Assembly: GCF_036250675.1 (NCBI RefSeq)
Contig: NZ_CP109592.1
Coordinates: 5,084,001-5,148,000 of the forward strand
From: Streptomyces sp. NBC_01689
GTDB lineage: Bacteria; Actinomycetota; Actinomycetes; Streptomycetales; Streptomycetaceae
Direction of reading: 5' to 3'
DNA length: 64,000 nt
Shown: positions 34,533 through 45,181 of the stretch, one piece after another
Layout: every line of letters begins with the position of its first letter
How positions within the stretch are numbered: the first letter of the stretch is position 1
Made by a program: the position numbers and the translations under genes
Notes under the pieces: model-generated
What the model was told of the DNA's origin: nothing
The model's input: only the letters and a program-made list of their open reading frames with translations
Databases searched by the model: none

Positions 34533-35981
34533 TCAGTGCTTGCGGCGGCGTCCCTTGCCGCTCCGGACCGGTCCCCGGCCCCCCACGGGCTCGTGCGCGG
34601 ACGCCACGGGCCCTGTGGCGGCCGTGGGGACGACCGGAGTGCCGGGACGGTCCGCGGAGACGACCAGGGCCGCCAGCGCGGTGGTGACCGGCACCGAGGC
34701 GACCAGGCCGATCGAGCCGACCAGGGTCCGCACGATCTCCTCGGCGACCAGTTCGCTGTTGGCGACCGCGCCGACGCTGCTCTGCGCGATGGAGAACAGC
34801 AGCAGCAGCGGCAGCGCCGCACCGGCATAGGCCAGGACGAGGGTGTTCACGACCGACGCGATGTGGTCGCGGCCGATCCGGATGCCCGCGCGGTACAGGC
34901 CACGCCAGCCCATGGTGGGGTTGGCCTCGTGCAGTTCCCAGACGGCCGAGGTCTGGGTCACCGTCACATCGTCGAGCACACCGAGCGAACCGATGATCAC
35001 CCCCGCGAGCAGCAGTCCGCTCATGTCGATGGAAGGGTAGAGGCCGTGGATCAGACCGGTGTTGTCGTCGGTGTTGCCGGTCAGTGCCGCCCAGCCGATG
35101 AACACCGAGCCGAGCACCCCGATCAGCACGAGCGAGAGCAGGGTGCCGAGCACGGCCACCGAGGTACGGGCCGACAGGCCGTGGCACATGTAGAGCGCGA
35201 TCAACATGATGGCGCTCGCTCCGACCACCGCCACGACCAGGGGATTCGCGCCCTCCAGGATGGCGGGCAGGATGAACAGGGTCAGGACGAGAAAACTGAC
35301 GGCCAGTGCGATCAGCGCCATGAGACCACGCAGCCGGCCGACCACCACGACGGCCAGCGCGAAGATCCCGGCGAGCAGGGCCATCGGGAACTTCCGGTTC
35401 ACATCGGTGACCGAGTACTGCAGATTCTTGGGCGCCGAGGGCTCGTACGCGACCACGACCTTCTCGCCCTGGTGCAACTGCCGTGACTGGTCGGGCTGGA
35501 CGATCTCGGTGAACGTACGGCCCTTGTCCTTGCCGGTGTCCACCCGGACCGTCGCCTTCTTGCACTCGCCCGTGGTCCGCTGCCGGGCGGAGGGGTCCGC
35601 GGTGGCGGCGTCACCGGCCGGGACCGATCCGCCCGAGGCGTTCACCGACTTGCAGTCCACCTCGACGACCTCGGTGACCGTGGCCTGCTGGCTCTGCCGG
35701 TCGAAGCCGACCCCGGTGCGCTCGTGCGGCGGGGCGCCGCCGGGCCAGAGCACCACGAGACCCGCGACGACCGCCGCGGCGAAGGGAATCAGGACGGCCG
35801 CGATGACCTTGCGCAGATGCTTGGAGACGGGTGCGGCGGGGCCGTGAGCGTGGCTGTGCGTGTGCCCTGCCGCGGGCAGCGGGCCGGGTCCGTGCGCATG
35901 CCCGTGTCCGTGGCCGTCGCCGGGGCCGGAGCCGCGCCGCGGCTCGGACGGCGGGAACGGGGGCTGCTGCATCGTGGTCAC
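34533..35981 (-). CDS. YibE/F-family membrane protein with His-rich N-terminus
   Basis: A 482-residue protein. A His/Gly-rich cytoplasmic head (DGHGHGHAHGPGP, HTHSHAHGP) precedes the first helix. An extracytoplasmic domain of about 120 residues with two cysteines follows, and then a YibE/F domain of seven or more helices (SIDMSGLLLAGVIIGSLG, LDDVTVTQTSAVWELHEANP). The tail is basic (GKGRRRKH). The family's function is poorly defined. The histidine run suggests metal binding, which is inference. Start is GTG 35981, or ATG 35972. Confidence 0.85.
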   Translation of the reverse strand: MTTMQQPPFPPSEPRRGSGPGDGHGHGHAHGPGPLPAAGHTHSHAHGPAAPVSKHLRKVIAAVLIPFAAAVVAGLVVLWPGGAPPHERTGVGFDRQSQQATVTEVVEVDCKSVNASGGSVPAGDAATADPSARQRTTGECKKATVRVDTGKDKGRTFTEIVQPDQSRQLHQGEKVVVAYEPSAPKNLQYSVTDVNRKFPMALLAGIFALAVVVVGRLRGLMALIALAVSFLVLTLFILPAILEGANPLVVAVVGASAIMLIALYMCHGLSARTSVAVLGTLLSLVLIGVLGSVFIGWAALTGNTDDNTGLIHGLYPSIDMSGLLLAGVIIGSLGVLDDVTVTQTSAVWELHEANPTMGWRGLYRAGIRIGRDHIASVVNTLVLAYAGAALPLLLLFSIAQSSVGAVANSELVAEEIVRTLVGSIGLVASVPVTTALAALVVSADRPGTPVVPTAATGPVASAHEPVGGRGPVRSGKGRRRKH

Positions 35982-36060
35982 CGGCCGATCATCGCAAGAA
36001 CGGCGAGGGCCCTCTGTTCACCGCGCCAGACATGACGCTAGCGTGGAAGCACCTTTGCAC

Positions 36061-38031
<1,971 letters not shown>

Positions 38032-38051
38032 CACCCCGACCCCCGCGCAGG

Positions 38052-38082
38052 GGTGCTCGGGGTCCGGCGGACCCCGAGCACC
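38052..38082 (+). terminator. Terminator of thiC
   Basis: A perfect 14-bp stem GGTGCTCGGGGTCC and its complement with a GGC loop, 21 nt past the stop. Confidence 0.8.
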
Positions 38083-38185
38083 TCCCCCGCCGGGACCGCG
38101 GAAGGAGCGCGGCACCACCCCGTCGTACGGGTTCGTCGTGTCCTCACCGTCACGGACCGCCGGGTTCCGTCGGCAGACTGGGCCC

Positions 38186-39667
38186 ATGACATCGACATCC
38201 ATGAGCAAGGGCGCCAACCTGCCGGTGGCCGTCGGGTCCGTCCGGGCCGTGCTCGGCTGGACGGGAGGCGCCGGCGCGCCGGACGCGGACGCCTCGGCCC
38301 TGCTGCTCGGTGCGGACGGCCGGGTGCGGGACGACGGCGACTTCGTCTTCTACAACCAGCCGCAGCACGCCTCCGGTGCCGTACGGCATCTGGGGAAGCG
38401 GCAGGACGCCGGTGTCACGACCGACACCGTCGAGGTGGACCTGCGCGCGCTGGAACCGGGGATCGAGCGGGTCGTGCTCGGCGCCTCGGCCGACGGCGGC
38501 ACCTTCGGCCGGCTGTCCGGGCTGACCCTGCGGCTGCTCGACGCGGGCACACAGCGGGAGTTCGCGCGCTTCGAGATGGAGGCCACGACGGAGACGGCGT
38601 TCATCGGAGGCGAGTTGTACCTACGGGGCGGACAGTGGAAGTTCCGCGCGATCGGGCAGGGGTACGCGTCCGGACTCGCTGGGCTCGCCACCGACTTCGG
38701 CATCAGTGTGGACGAGGAGCCCGGCCCGGTGGCTCCGGTGGCGTCGGTGCCGCCCGTCCTGCGGCCGGTCGCCGTACCGGGTCCTCCGCCCCCTCGGGCC
38801 GTCCCGGCACCAGGGCCTCCTCCCGCGTCCCGGGTGCCCTCGGCTCCCCCGGTGCCTCCGGCTCCCCCGGTCCCTCCGGCACCCCCGGCCTCCGCCCCGC
38901 GCCTGACCAAGGGCGAGGAGCGGCTGCCCGTGGACATGCGCAAGCGGCTCTCCCTGCGCAAGGAACAGGTGGCGGTCAGCCTGCGCAAGCACGGCGCGGA
39001 GGGCGTCACGGCGCGGGTGGTGCTGATCCTCGACGCCTCCGGTTCCATGTCCTTCCTCTACGCCAAGGGCGTCGTCGCGGACGTGGTCGAACGCATGGCC
39101 GCCGTGGCCGCGCAGGTGGACGACGACGGCGCGATGCAGGCGTGGACGTTCGCCTCCCACGCGGCCCGGCTGCCGGACCTGACCCTCGGCGAACTGCCCG
39201 AGTGGCTGCGGCTGCATGTCCGCGTCGGTGAACTGAGCCTGTTCAGGCGCGGCAAGAAGCCACGGAGGGGGCTCCTGCCGGGCCAGGTGGACATGCGGAC
39301 GGTCGGCATCCAGAACGAGGAGCAGAAGGCGATCGCCGAGGTGCGCACGTACGTCAGGGAGCATCCGGCCGCCGATCCCACTCTGGTGCTGTTCTTCTCG
39401 GACGGTGGGGTCTACCGCAACGACGAGATCGAGCGGGAGCTGCGGGAGGCCGTCGAGGAGCCGATCTTCTGGCAGTTCGTGGGGCTGGGCCGGTCCCACT
39501 ACGGCGTGCTGGAGCGGTTCGACAGCCTGCCGGGCCGGCGCGTCGACAACGTCGGTTTCTTCGCCGTGGACGACATCGCGAACCTTCCGGACCCGGAACT
39601 GTACGACCGGCTGCTCTCCGAGTTCCCCACGTGGATCACGGCGGCCCGGCGGCAGGGCATCCTCTGA
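38186..39667 (+). CDS. TerD-VWA fusion protein
   Basis: A 493-residue two-domain protein. Residues 1 to about 180 are TerD-like ([39 protein letters not shown]). A Pro/Ala-rich linker of about 60 residues follows. A C-terminal von Willebrand A domain then has the MIDAS motif DASGSMS and [14 protein letters not shown]. Related TerD and TerY/TerF proteins belong to tellurite/stress gene sets and bind Ca2+ or other metals. Here both modules are in one chain and no other ter gene is visible nearby. ATG 38186 or ATG 38201 (MSKGANL) are both possible. Confidence 0.87.
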   Translation: MTSTSMSKGANLPVAVGSVRAVLGWTGGAGAPDADASALLLGADGRVRDDGDFVFYNQPQHASGAVRHLGKRQDAGVTTDTVEVDLRALEPGIERVVLGASADGGTFGRLSGLTLRLLDAGTQREFARFEMEATTETAFIGGELYLRGGQWKFRAIGQGYASGLAGLATDFGISVDEEPGPVAPVASVPPVLRPVAVPGPPPPRAVPAPGPPPASRVPSAPPVPPAPPVPPAPPASAPRLTKGEERLPVDMRKRLSLRKEQVAVSLRKHGAEGVTARVVLILDASGSMSFLYAKGVVADVVERMAAVAAQVDDDGAMQAWTFASHAARLPDLTLGELPEWLRLHVRVGELSLFRRGKKPRRGLLPGQVDMRTVGIQNEEQKAIAEVRTYVREHPAADPTLVLFFSDGGVYRNDEIERELREAVEEPIFWQFVGLGRSHYGVLERFDSLPGRRVDNVGFFAVDDIANLPDPELYDRLLSEFPTWITAARRQGIL

Positions 39668-39718
39668 TCCCGTCCGCCGGTCCGGCGGCCCGCACCCGGG
39701 CACGCCGAAGTCCGATCG

Positions 39719-39745
39719 GGGCCCGCGTCTCGGCAGCGCGGGCCC
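39719..39745. terminator. Hairpin between convergent genes
   Basis: GGGCCCGCG and CGCGGGCCC with a 9-nt loop lie midway between the TerD-VWA stop and the membrane-protein stop on the other strand. Confidence 0.6.
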
Positions 39746-39781
39746 GGTTCCTCCCATCGCCCCGGTGTCGGCGCGCCGGGG

Positions 39782-40645
39782 TCACTCGGGCTGGTGCTCG
39801 GGCCCCCCGAAGTCCGGGCTCGTGAAGTCCGGGCTGGAGAAGCTCGGCCGGGGGCCCGCCGCGGGTCCACCGTCGGGGCTGCTGAACCCCGGCCGGTTGT
39901 AACCGAGGTGGGGTATCCGGCCGGTGGTGGGCGTCGGCGACGGACGGTCCAGTGCCGCCGAGCCGGGATCGGCGAGGGCGTGCCGGAGGAACGGCAGGAT
40001 GCCGCGCTCCAGCAGAGCGTCCCGCCAGGCTTCCCCGGCCCGGTCGACCTCCTCGTCGAGCTCGCCGCGCGCTCCCGCCCGGAGCGAGGACGAGCCGTTG
40101 CGCAGTGCGGTCAGCAGCAGCCCGACCGCGGCGACCAGGATCGCGGCCGCCGTGACCGCGCCGAAGACCCACCCGGTGGTCAGGAGAGTCCGGGCGAACG
40201 TCTGTTCTGGATCGAGCACCTTCAACAGGTAGCCGACGAGCAGGAAGATCACCGCTGCCGTGCCGGCGAGAACGGGAGCGAGCACCGCGATGACCGCGAC
40301 GGCTCCTGCTCCGGCGGTCTCGGTGACCTCTCCCATGGTGGTGGCGAGCCCCACCGCGGCGGCGCTCGGCTCCGCGGAGCCGATCTCCTCGCTGACGGCT
40401 GGGGTGGACCGCACCGGATGGCGCAGTTCCTCGCGGACCTTCACGTAGTGCGCGTACTCGGTCGCCGCGGCCGCCGTGATGAGTGCGGTGGCGTTGAGCG
40501 CCATGGTGCGCAGTTGCTCGGAGTTGAGCCGCCGGCCGGCAGCGGCGAGTTCCGGGCGGAATGGGGCGGAGCGCAGCGCCTCATCGAGGATCCGCTCGTA
40601 CTCCTGGCGGTCCTCACTCAGCAGGTGCTGCGGAACGCTGTTCAT
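39782..40645 (-). CDS. Two-helix membrane protein, unknown function
   Basis: A 287-residue protein I do not recognise. A soluble helical N-terminal part (LSEDRQEYERILDEALRSAP) is followed by hydrophobic segments around AGAGAVAVIAVLAPVLAGTAAVIFLLVGYLL and TTGWVFGAVTAAAILVAAVGLLL. A helical region (ELDEEVDRAGEAWRDALLER) follows. The disordered tail repeats SSPDF/TSPDF motifs (FSSPDG, FSSPDF, FTSPDF). ATG 40645 is chosen because the GGGGG run is spaced 6 nt from it; an ATG two codons upstream abuts that run. Confidence 0.72.
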   Translation of the reverse strand: MNSVPQHLLSEDRQEYERILDEALRSAPFRPELAAAGRRLNSEQLRTMALNATALITAAAATEYAHYVKVREELRHPVRSTPAVSEEIGSAEPSAAAVGLATTMGEVTETAGAGAVAVIAVLAPVLAGTAAVIFLLVGYLLKVLDPEQTFARTLLTTGWVFGAVTAAAILVAAVGLLLTALRNGSSSLRAGARGELDEEVDRAGEAWRDALLERGILPFLRHALADPGSAALDRPSPTPTTGRIPHLGYNRPGFSSPDGGPAAGPRPSFSSPDFTSPDFGGPEHQPE

Positions 40646-40832
40646 CTGCATCCCCCGATGCTCCGTAGGGCTGATGGCTCGCACGCTGACGAGCCGTTGG
40701 GCAGAAACGGAGGGGAGCCTGCTACGGATAAGGCGATGGTAGAGCGGCGACGGCACGCCGTGACAGGGGGTTTCAAGAAATTGCCCCCTGGCCGGCGTGG
40801 TCCTTCGTGGTGGACGACCGCGCGGAGAACGC

Positions 40833-41957
40833 TCAGCCGGCCAGGGGCAGCTGCCGGACCAGCAGCTTTCCGGCCATGGTCACGCCACCGTCCATCGCGA
40901 TGGCCAGTCCGTCGGCGTAAAGATGGGGTTCCTCCACCACGGGGCTCGGGCTGTCCTCGCCCTCCTCGGAGCCGACCTCGCCCAGCAGATACGGAATGGG
41001 ACTGTGGCCGTGGACGATACGGGTGCCGCCGTAGGTGTCCAGCAGGGAGAGCACGGCCTCGGCACCCCCGTCGTCGCGGAAGGCGAAGCGCCGGGTGAGC
41101 TTGCGGAAGAGGTCCCAGCACTCGTCGGCGTCGTTGCGGGTGAGGGTTTCGCGGATGGTGTCGTTGACCGCTTCGATGGAGTCGCCGTAGTCGAGGTAGG
41201 CGGTGGTGTCGGAGTGCACCAGGAGGTGGCCGTCGACCTCCTCCATCGCGTCGAGGCGGGCCATCCACTGCAGATGGTGGTCCTGGAGACGGTCCATGTC
41301 GGTCTTCTGGCCGCCGTTGAGCAGCCAGGCGGCCTGGAAGGTGGCCGTGCCCGCGCCGGAGTTCACCGGCGTGTCGCCGAACCGCTTGGCGCCGAGCAGC
41401 AGCAGCTCGTGGTTGCCCATCAGGGCCTTGCAGTAGCCGCCGACGGCGGCCGCCTCGGCGGACAGGCGCATCACGAGGTCGATCACACCGATGCCGTCCG
41501 GGCCGCGGTCGGTGAAGTCGCCGAGGAACCAGAGGCGCGCGGTCCCGGCGGACCAGGTGCCCGCCGCGTCGAGGAGGCCCTGCTCCTGGAGCGCGGCGAT
41601 CAACTGGTCGAGATAGCCGTGCACGTCGCCGACGACGTACAGCGGACCCGGGCCCTCGGCCGGCTGCGGGGCCGGACCGGCCTCGGGGGCGACGGCGACC
41701 TGGACGGTGTCACCCCGGTTGATGACGGGCAGGTCGCGCTGGGTCGGCGTGTAGCCGTCGGGCTCCTCGGGGAACCCTTCGCCGAAAGGCTCACCCTCGG
41801 CGGCACCGAAAGGCTCACCCTCGGCCGCACCGAGAGGCTCGTCCGGAGACGTGCTCGGCACGTACGGACCGGTCTCGTGGACGTACGCGGGCACCCGAAA
41901 GTCGCGCAACGTCTCCGTCCGCAGCACCTCGGGTCCCTGACCGGCCCCCTGAGTCAT
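40833..41957 (-). CDS. Metallophosphoesterase, PPP-family phosphatase type
   Basis: A 374-residue protein. A disordered head of about 115 residues contains an 8-residue tandem repeat (GAAEGEPF). The calcineurin-like domain has GDVHGYLDQL, GDFTDRGPDG, GNHE and VHGHSP, which supply the dinuclear metal site of PPP-type Ser/Thr phosphatases and Ap4A hydrolases. ATG 41957 has GGTGGAGGGG in front. The substrate (phosphoprotein or dinucleotide) cannot be assigned. Confidence 0.87.
   Translation of the reverse strand: MTQGAGQGPEVLRTETLRDFRVPAYVHETGPYVPSTSPDEPLGAAEGEPFGAAEGEPFGEGFPEEPDGYTPTQRDLPVINRGDTVQVAVAPEAGPAPQPAEGPGPLYVVGDVHGYLDQLIAALQEQGLLDAAGTWSAGTARLWFLGDFTDRGPDGIGVIDLVMRLSAEAAAVGGYCKALMGNHELLLLGAKRFGDTPVNSGAGTATFQAAWLLNGGQKTDMDRLQDHHLQWMARLDAMEEVDGHLLVHSDTTAYLDYGDSIEAVNDTIRETLTRNDADECWDLFRKLTRRFAFRDDGGAEAVLSLLDTYGGTRIVHGHSPIPYLLGEVGSEEGEDSPSPVVEEPHLYADGLAIAMDGGVTMAGKLLVRQLPLAG
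41782..41829 (-). repeat. 24-nt tandem repeat in the phosphatase gene
   Basis: Two near-identical 24-nt units (one base difference), with a degraded third starting at 41830. They code the GAAEGEPF repeat of the linker and are a likely length-variable site. Confidence 0.85.
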
Positions 41958-42243
41958 CGACCCCTCCACCACCATCGCGCCGCATCTGCACCGGATCGGA
42001 CTGCCTGGTCGCAGCGGCCCGCGGTGTCGTGGGCCCATCATAGGAATGCGGATCGCGCCATGTGATGACCCAGGGGTGGTGAATCGGAGCAGGAGCCCTG
42101 TTCGCCACGGTTTTCGCCCGAATTGGGCAGGGCTTTCGCAGGTGGACGGCGCGTGGCGCGGGCATCCGGACGTCAACCGCGGCGCGCGCGGTGCCGCCCC
42201 CGCGCGCCGACACCGGGCCCTGCCTTCCGTGCCGATGCCTGGC

Positions 42244-43356
42244 TCATCCCTGTTCGGGCGACCGGGGCGGGCTGACCGTCGTGCGGGGCGACCGGCGCTC
42301 GGAGGAGGTCCGCACGATCAGCTCCGTCGGTATCACCTGTTCGACGGGCTGGTCGGAGTCGACCCCTTCGATGGCGTCGATGAGGAGCTGGACCACGGCG
42401 GTGCCGATCCGGCGCGGTTTCAGCGAGAGCGTGGTGATCGGCGGTTCGGTGCTTGCGTAGACGGTGGACTCGCTGCAGCAGACCAGCAGCAGGTCGTCCG
42501 GTACCCGCAGGCCGTAGCGCCGGGCCGCGGCCAGCAGATCGGTGCCGTTCGGGTCGAAGAGGCCGTAGACGGCGTCGGGGCGGTCGGGGCGGGCCAGTAA
42601 GCGGTCCGCGGCGACGGCGCCCGCACAGGGATCGTGGGCCGGGTAGGCCTCGTACACCGGGTCCTGTCCGACCCGCTCGCACCAGCGCAGATAGGCGGTG
42701 GTGGAGAGATGGGTGTAGGTGTCCGTGGAGGTGCCGGTCAGGAGGCCGATCCGGCGGGCGCCGGCGTCCGCGAGGTGGTCGAGGATGCCGAGGACCGCTG
42801 CCTCGTGGTCGTTGTCCACCCAGGCGGTGACCGGGAGCGTGCCCGCCGGGCGGCCGTCGGAGACGACCGGTAGGCCCTGGCGGACGAGCTCACTGACGAC
42901 GGGGTCCTGGTCGGAGGGGTCGATGACCACGGTTCCGTCCAGGGCGACGTTCGACCACACGTCGTGGCGCGAGGTCGCCGGGAGGATGACCAAGGCGTAG
43001 CCCCGGGCGAGCGCGGCCGAGGTGGCGGCTCTCGCCATCTCCGCGAAGTACGCGAACTCCGTGAAGGTGAAAGGTTCATCCCCGTAGGTCGTCACGGTCA
43101 GGCCGATCAGCCCCGACTTTCCGGTACGGAGGGTTCGGGCCGCGGCCGACGGGCGATATCCCAGTCGGTCGGCGACTTCACGGACGTGGCGTCGGGTGGC
43201 GTCCGGGAGCCGGCCCTTGCCGTTGAGGGCGTCGGACACGGTCGTGATGGAGACCCCCGCGGCCGCGGCCACGTCTCTGATACCCGCCCGGCCCGGTCGA
43301 CCGCCTCGGCGGGTGGTCTCCGCCCGGCTCACCTGGTGCTTCCCTGCTGCTGTCAT
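42244..43356 (-). CDS. LacI-family transcriptional regulator
   Basis: A 370-residue repressor-type protein. The LacI HTH is IRDVAAAAGVSITTVSDALNG with hinge helix RPSAAARTLRTG. A periplasmic-binding-like effector domain follows (LIGLTVTTYGDEPFTF, PAGTLPVTAWVDNDHEAAV, YGLFDPNGTDLLAAA). From memory, the S. coelicolor gene here is called rstP. It is divergent from the aminotransferase gene. The regulated genes and sugar ligand are unknown. Confidence 0.9.
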   Translation of the reverse strand: MTAAGKHQVSRAETTRRGGRPGRAGIRDVAAAAGVSITTVSDALNGKGRLPDATRRHVREVADRLGYRPSAAARTLRTGKSGLIGLTVTTYGDEPFTFTEFAYFAEMARAATSAALARGYALVILPATSRHDVWSNVALDGTVVIDPSDQDPVVSELVRQGLPVVSDGRPAGTLPVTAWVDNDHEAAVLGILDHLADAGARRIGLLTGTSTDTYTHLSTTAYLRWCERVGQDPVYEAYPAHDPCAGAVAADRLLARPDRPDAVYGLFDPNGTDLLAAARRYGLRVPDDLLLVCCSESTVYASTEPPITTLSLKPRRIGTAVVQLLIDAIEGVDSDQPVEQVIPTELIVRTSSERRSPRTTVSPPRSPEQG

Positions 43357-43403
43357 GGCGAGCCGATAGTAGGGCTCATGCGGTGGGGTAGTGCGGACGC
43401 ATA

Positions 43404-43417
43404 TGCACGCGTTGACA
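43404..43417. promoter_or_regulatory. Candidate LacI-type operator overlapping a -35 hexamer
   Basis: TGCACGCGTTGACA fits the LacI-family half-site pattern TGNNANCGNTNNCA except at one position. It includes a consensus TTGACA at 43412-43417. No good -10 follows at 17 bp, so it is only suggestive. Confidence 0.35.
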
Positions 43418-43453
43418 GGCACGTTTCTGCATGATCAAAACAGCCCAAGTGCC

Positions 43454-43483
43454 TTGGAAACAAAGGAAGTTGAACGATACAAT
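43454..43483 (+). promoter_or_regulatory. Candidate HrdB-type promoter
   Basis: TTGGAA and TACAAT are 18 bp apart, in the most AT-rich part of the 533-bp gap 43357-43889. It would drive the aminotransferase gene with a leader of about 400 nt. No gene with normal codon bias is seen in the gap. Confidence 0.4.
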
Positions 43484-43787
43484 GGCACTACGTGACTTGT
43501 CGGCGCGCACAGGCCTGCCAAGTGGGCCATGTTTCGAAGAGGTCTCAACTCACCTTCACGGGTGATGCGCGCTACGGCGTGAGCCACCGGCGCATGGGGT
43601 TCTGGATGGCGCGCCCCCCATTCGTACGCCTTCGTACGAAGATGACCGCCGGGCGCGTGTGACGCTCGTCGCACATCGTGGGCTGATCACACAGGAGCGT
43701 CCTCGAGCGGTCCTCGGGGCGTACGGCGGTGATCGCCGGTGTGTACGTGTCCAGCGGTCGGCCGGGCGAGGTCCTGCCGGTACGAGG

Positions 43788-43796
43788 TTGTCCACA
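43788..43796 (+). promoter_or_regulatory. Isolated perfect DnaA box
   Basis: TTGTCCACA, the preferred Streptomyces DnaA box, lies about 94 bp upstream of the aminotransferase start. Confidence 0.55.
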
Positions 43797-43889
43797 GCCC
43801 ATTCGCAGTGGCGTCGAATCCTCATAAGGTGAGAAGTATTGGTAGCCGGTGGTGGTCATGAACCAGCGGTGGTCGCGAGGAGGACTGCG

Positions 43890-44963
43890 GTGAGCGAGAC
43901 GAGCCCCAAGCTGCGTGCCGAGCTGGCGGGTATCCCCACCTACAAGCCGGGCAAGCCCGCCGCGGCCGGTGCGGTGGCGTACAAGCTGTCCTCGAACGAG
44001 AACCCCTATCCGCCCCTGCCCGGTGTCATCGAGAGCGTGACCGCGGCGGCGGCCTCGTTCAACCGCTACCCGGACATGGCCTGCACGGGCCTGATGGACG
44101 AACTGTCGGAACGCTTCGCGGTCCCTCTTTCGCATCTGGCCACCGGCACCGGATCGGTGGGGGTGGCCCAGCAGCTGCTGCAGGCCACCTGTGGTCCCGG
44201 GGACGAGGTCATCTACGCCTGGCGGTCCTTCGAGGCGTACCCGATCATCACCCAGATCAGCGGGGCCACCTCGGTGCGGGTGCCGCTCAGGTCCGACGAG
44301 GTGCACGACCTGGACGCCATGGCCGACGCGATCACCGACCGGACCCGGCTGATCTTCGTCTGCAACCCGAACAACCCGACGGGCACCGTGGTGCGCCGGG
44401 CCGAGCTGGAACGGTTCCTCGACCGGGTGCCCGGTGACGTGCTGGTGGTCCTGGACGAGGCCTACCGCGAGTTCATCCGTGACCCCGAGGTCCCGGACGG
44501 TGTGACGATCTACCGCGACCGGCCCAACGTCTGTGTGCTGCGGACCTTTTCCAAGGCGTACGGGCTCGCGGGCCTGCGGGTCGGCTTCGCGATCGCCCAC
44601 GAGCCGGTGGCGGCGGCGCTGCGCAAGACGGCCGTGCCTTTCGGGGTGAGCCAGCTCGCCCAAGATGCGGCGGTCGCCTCGCTGCGGGCCGAGGACGAGC
44701 TGCTCGGCCGGGTCGGCTCGCTGGTGTGCGAGCGCATCCGGGTGGTCGAGGCGCTCCGGGGCCAGGGCTGGACGGTCCCCGAGACCCAGGCCAACTTCGT
44801 CTGGCTCCGGCTGGGGGAGCGCACGCTCGACTTCGCGGCCGCCTGTGAGCAGGCCGGGGTCGTCGTGCGCCCGTTCGCCGGCGAAGGGGCGCGCGTGACG
44901 ATCGGCGAGGCCGAGGCGAACGACATCTTCCTGAAGGTGACCGAGGGCTTCCCCAGGTCCTAG
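43890..44963 (+). CDS. Histidinol-phosphate/aromatic aminotransferase
   Basis: A 357-residue fold-I aminotransferase of the HisC/aromatic type. It has [31 protein letters not shown] and the PLP lysine in [14 protein letters not shown]. It stands alone rather than in a his operon, so it may act as the second HisC or as an aromatic aminotransferase (PatA-like). GTG 43890 has CGAGGAGGAC in front, which rules out the 17-codon extension. Confidence 0.9.
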   Translation: MSETSPKLRAELAGIPTYKPGKPAAAGAVAYKLSSNENPYPPLPGVIESVTAAAASFNRYPDMACTGLMDELSERFAVPLSHLATGTGSVGVAQQLLQATCGPGDEVIYAWRSFEAYPIITQISGATSVRVPLRSDEVHDLDAMADAITDRTRLIFVCNPNNPTGTVVRRAELERFLDRVPGDVLVVLDEAYREFIRDPEVPDGVTIYRDRPNVCVLRTFSKAYGLAGLRVGFAIAHEPVAAALRKTAVPFGVSQLAQDAAVASLRAEDELLGRVGSLVCERIRVVEALRGQGWTVPETQANFVWLRLGERTLDFAAACEQAGVVVRPFAGEGARVTIGEAEANDIFLKVTEGFPRS

Positions 44964-44983
44964 GCAGTGTCCCGATCAAGGCT

Positions 44984-45017
44984 CCGGCCGGCTCCCCGCG
45001 CAGGGGGAGCCGGCCGG
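44984..45017 (+). terminator. Terminator after the aminotransferase gene
   Basis: A perfect 14-bp stem CCGGCCGGCTCCCC and its complement, loop of 6 nt, followed by TTCTCGTTT. Confidence 0.85.
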
Positions 45018-45081
45018 TTCTCGTTTAGGGACCCCCCGCCTGTCCCGTCTCGAACAGTCATGCGTCATACTTGCTTGTGAA

Positions 45082-45097
45082 TGTGAACGCGTTCACA
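45082..45097. promoter_or_regulatory. Rex operator (ROP) upstream of cydA
   Basis: TGTGAACGCGTTCACA is a perfect 16-bp palindrome matching the binding site of the NADH/NAD+-sensing repressor Rex. Rex is known in S. coelicolor to repress cydABCD when NADH is low. It lies 85 bp before the cydA start. Confidence 0.92.
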
Positions 45098-45181
45098 AGC
45101 GTGTCCCGGTTGCCCCGTGATGCGTGTGACAAAAAGGGGCAGGCTGCCGCTGCAGCAAGGCGGCGTAAGGAGACTGACGAC

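Noticed and set aside
43431..43565. 44-codon plus-strand frame in the aminotransferase upstream region
   Set aside because: Third-position GC is only about half, far below the neighbours, there is no ribosome-binding site, and it overlaps a promoter-like element.
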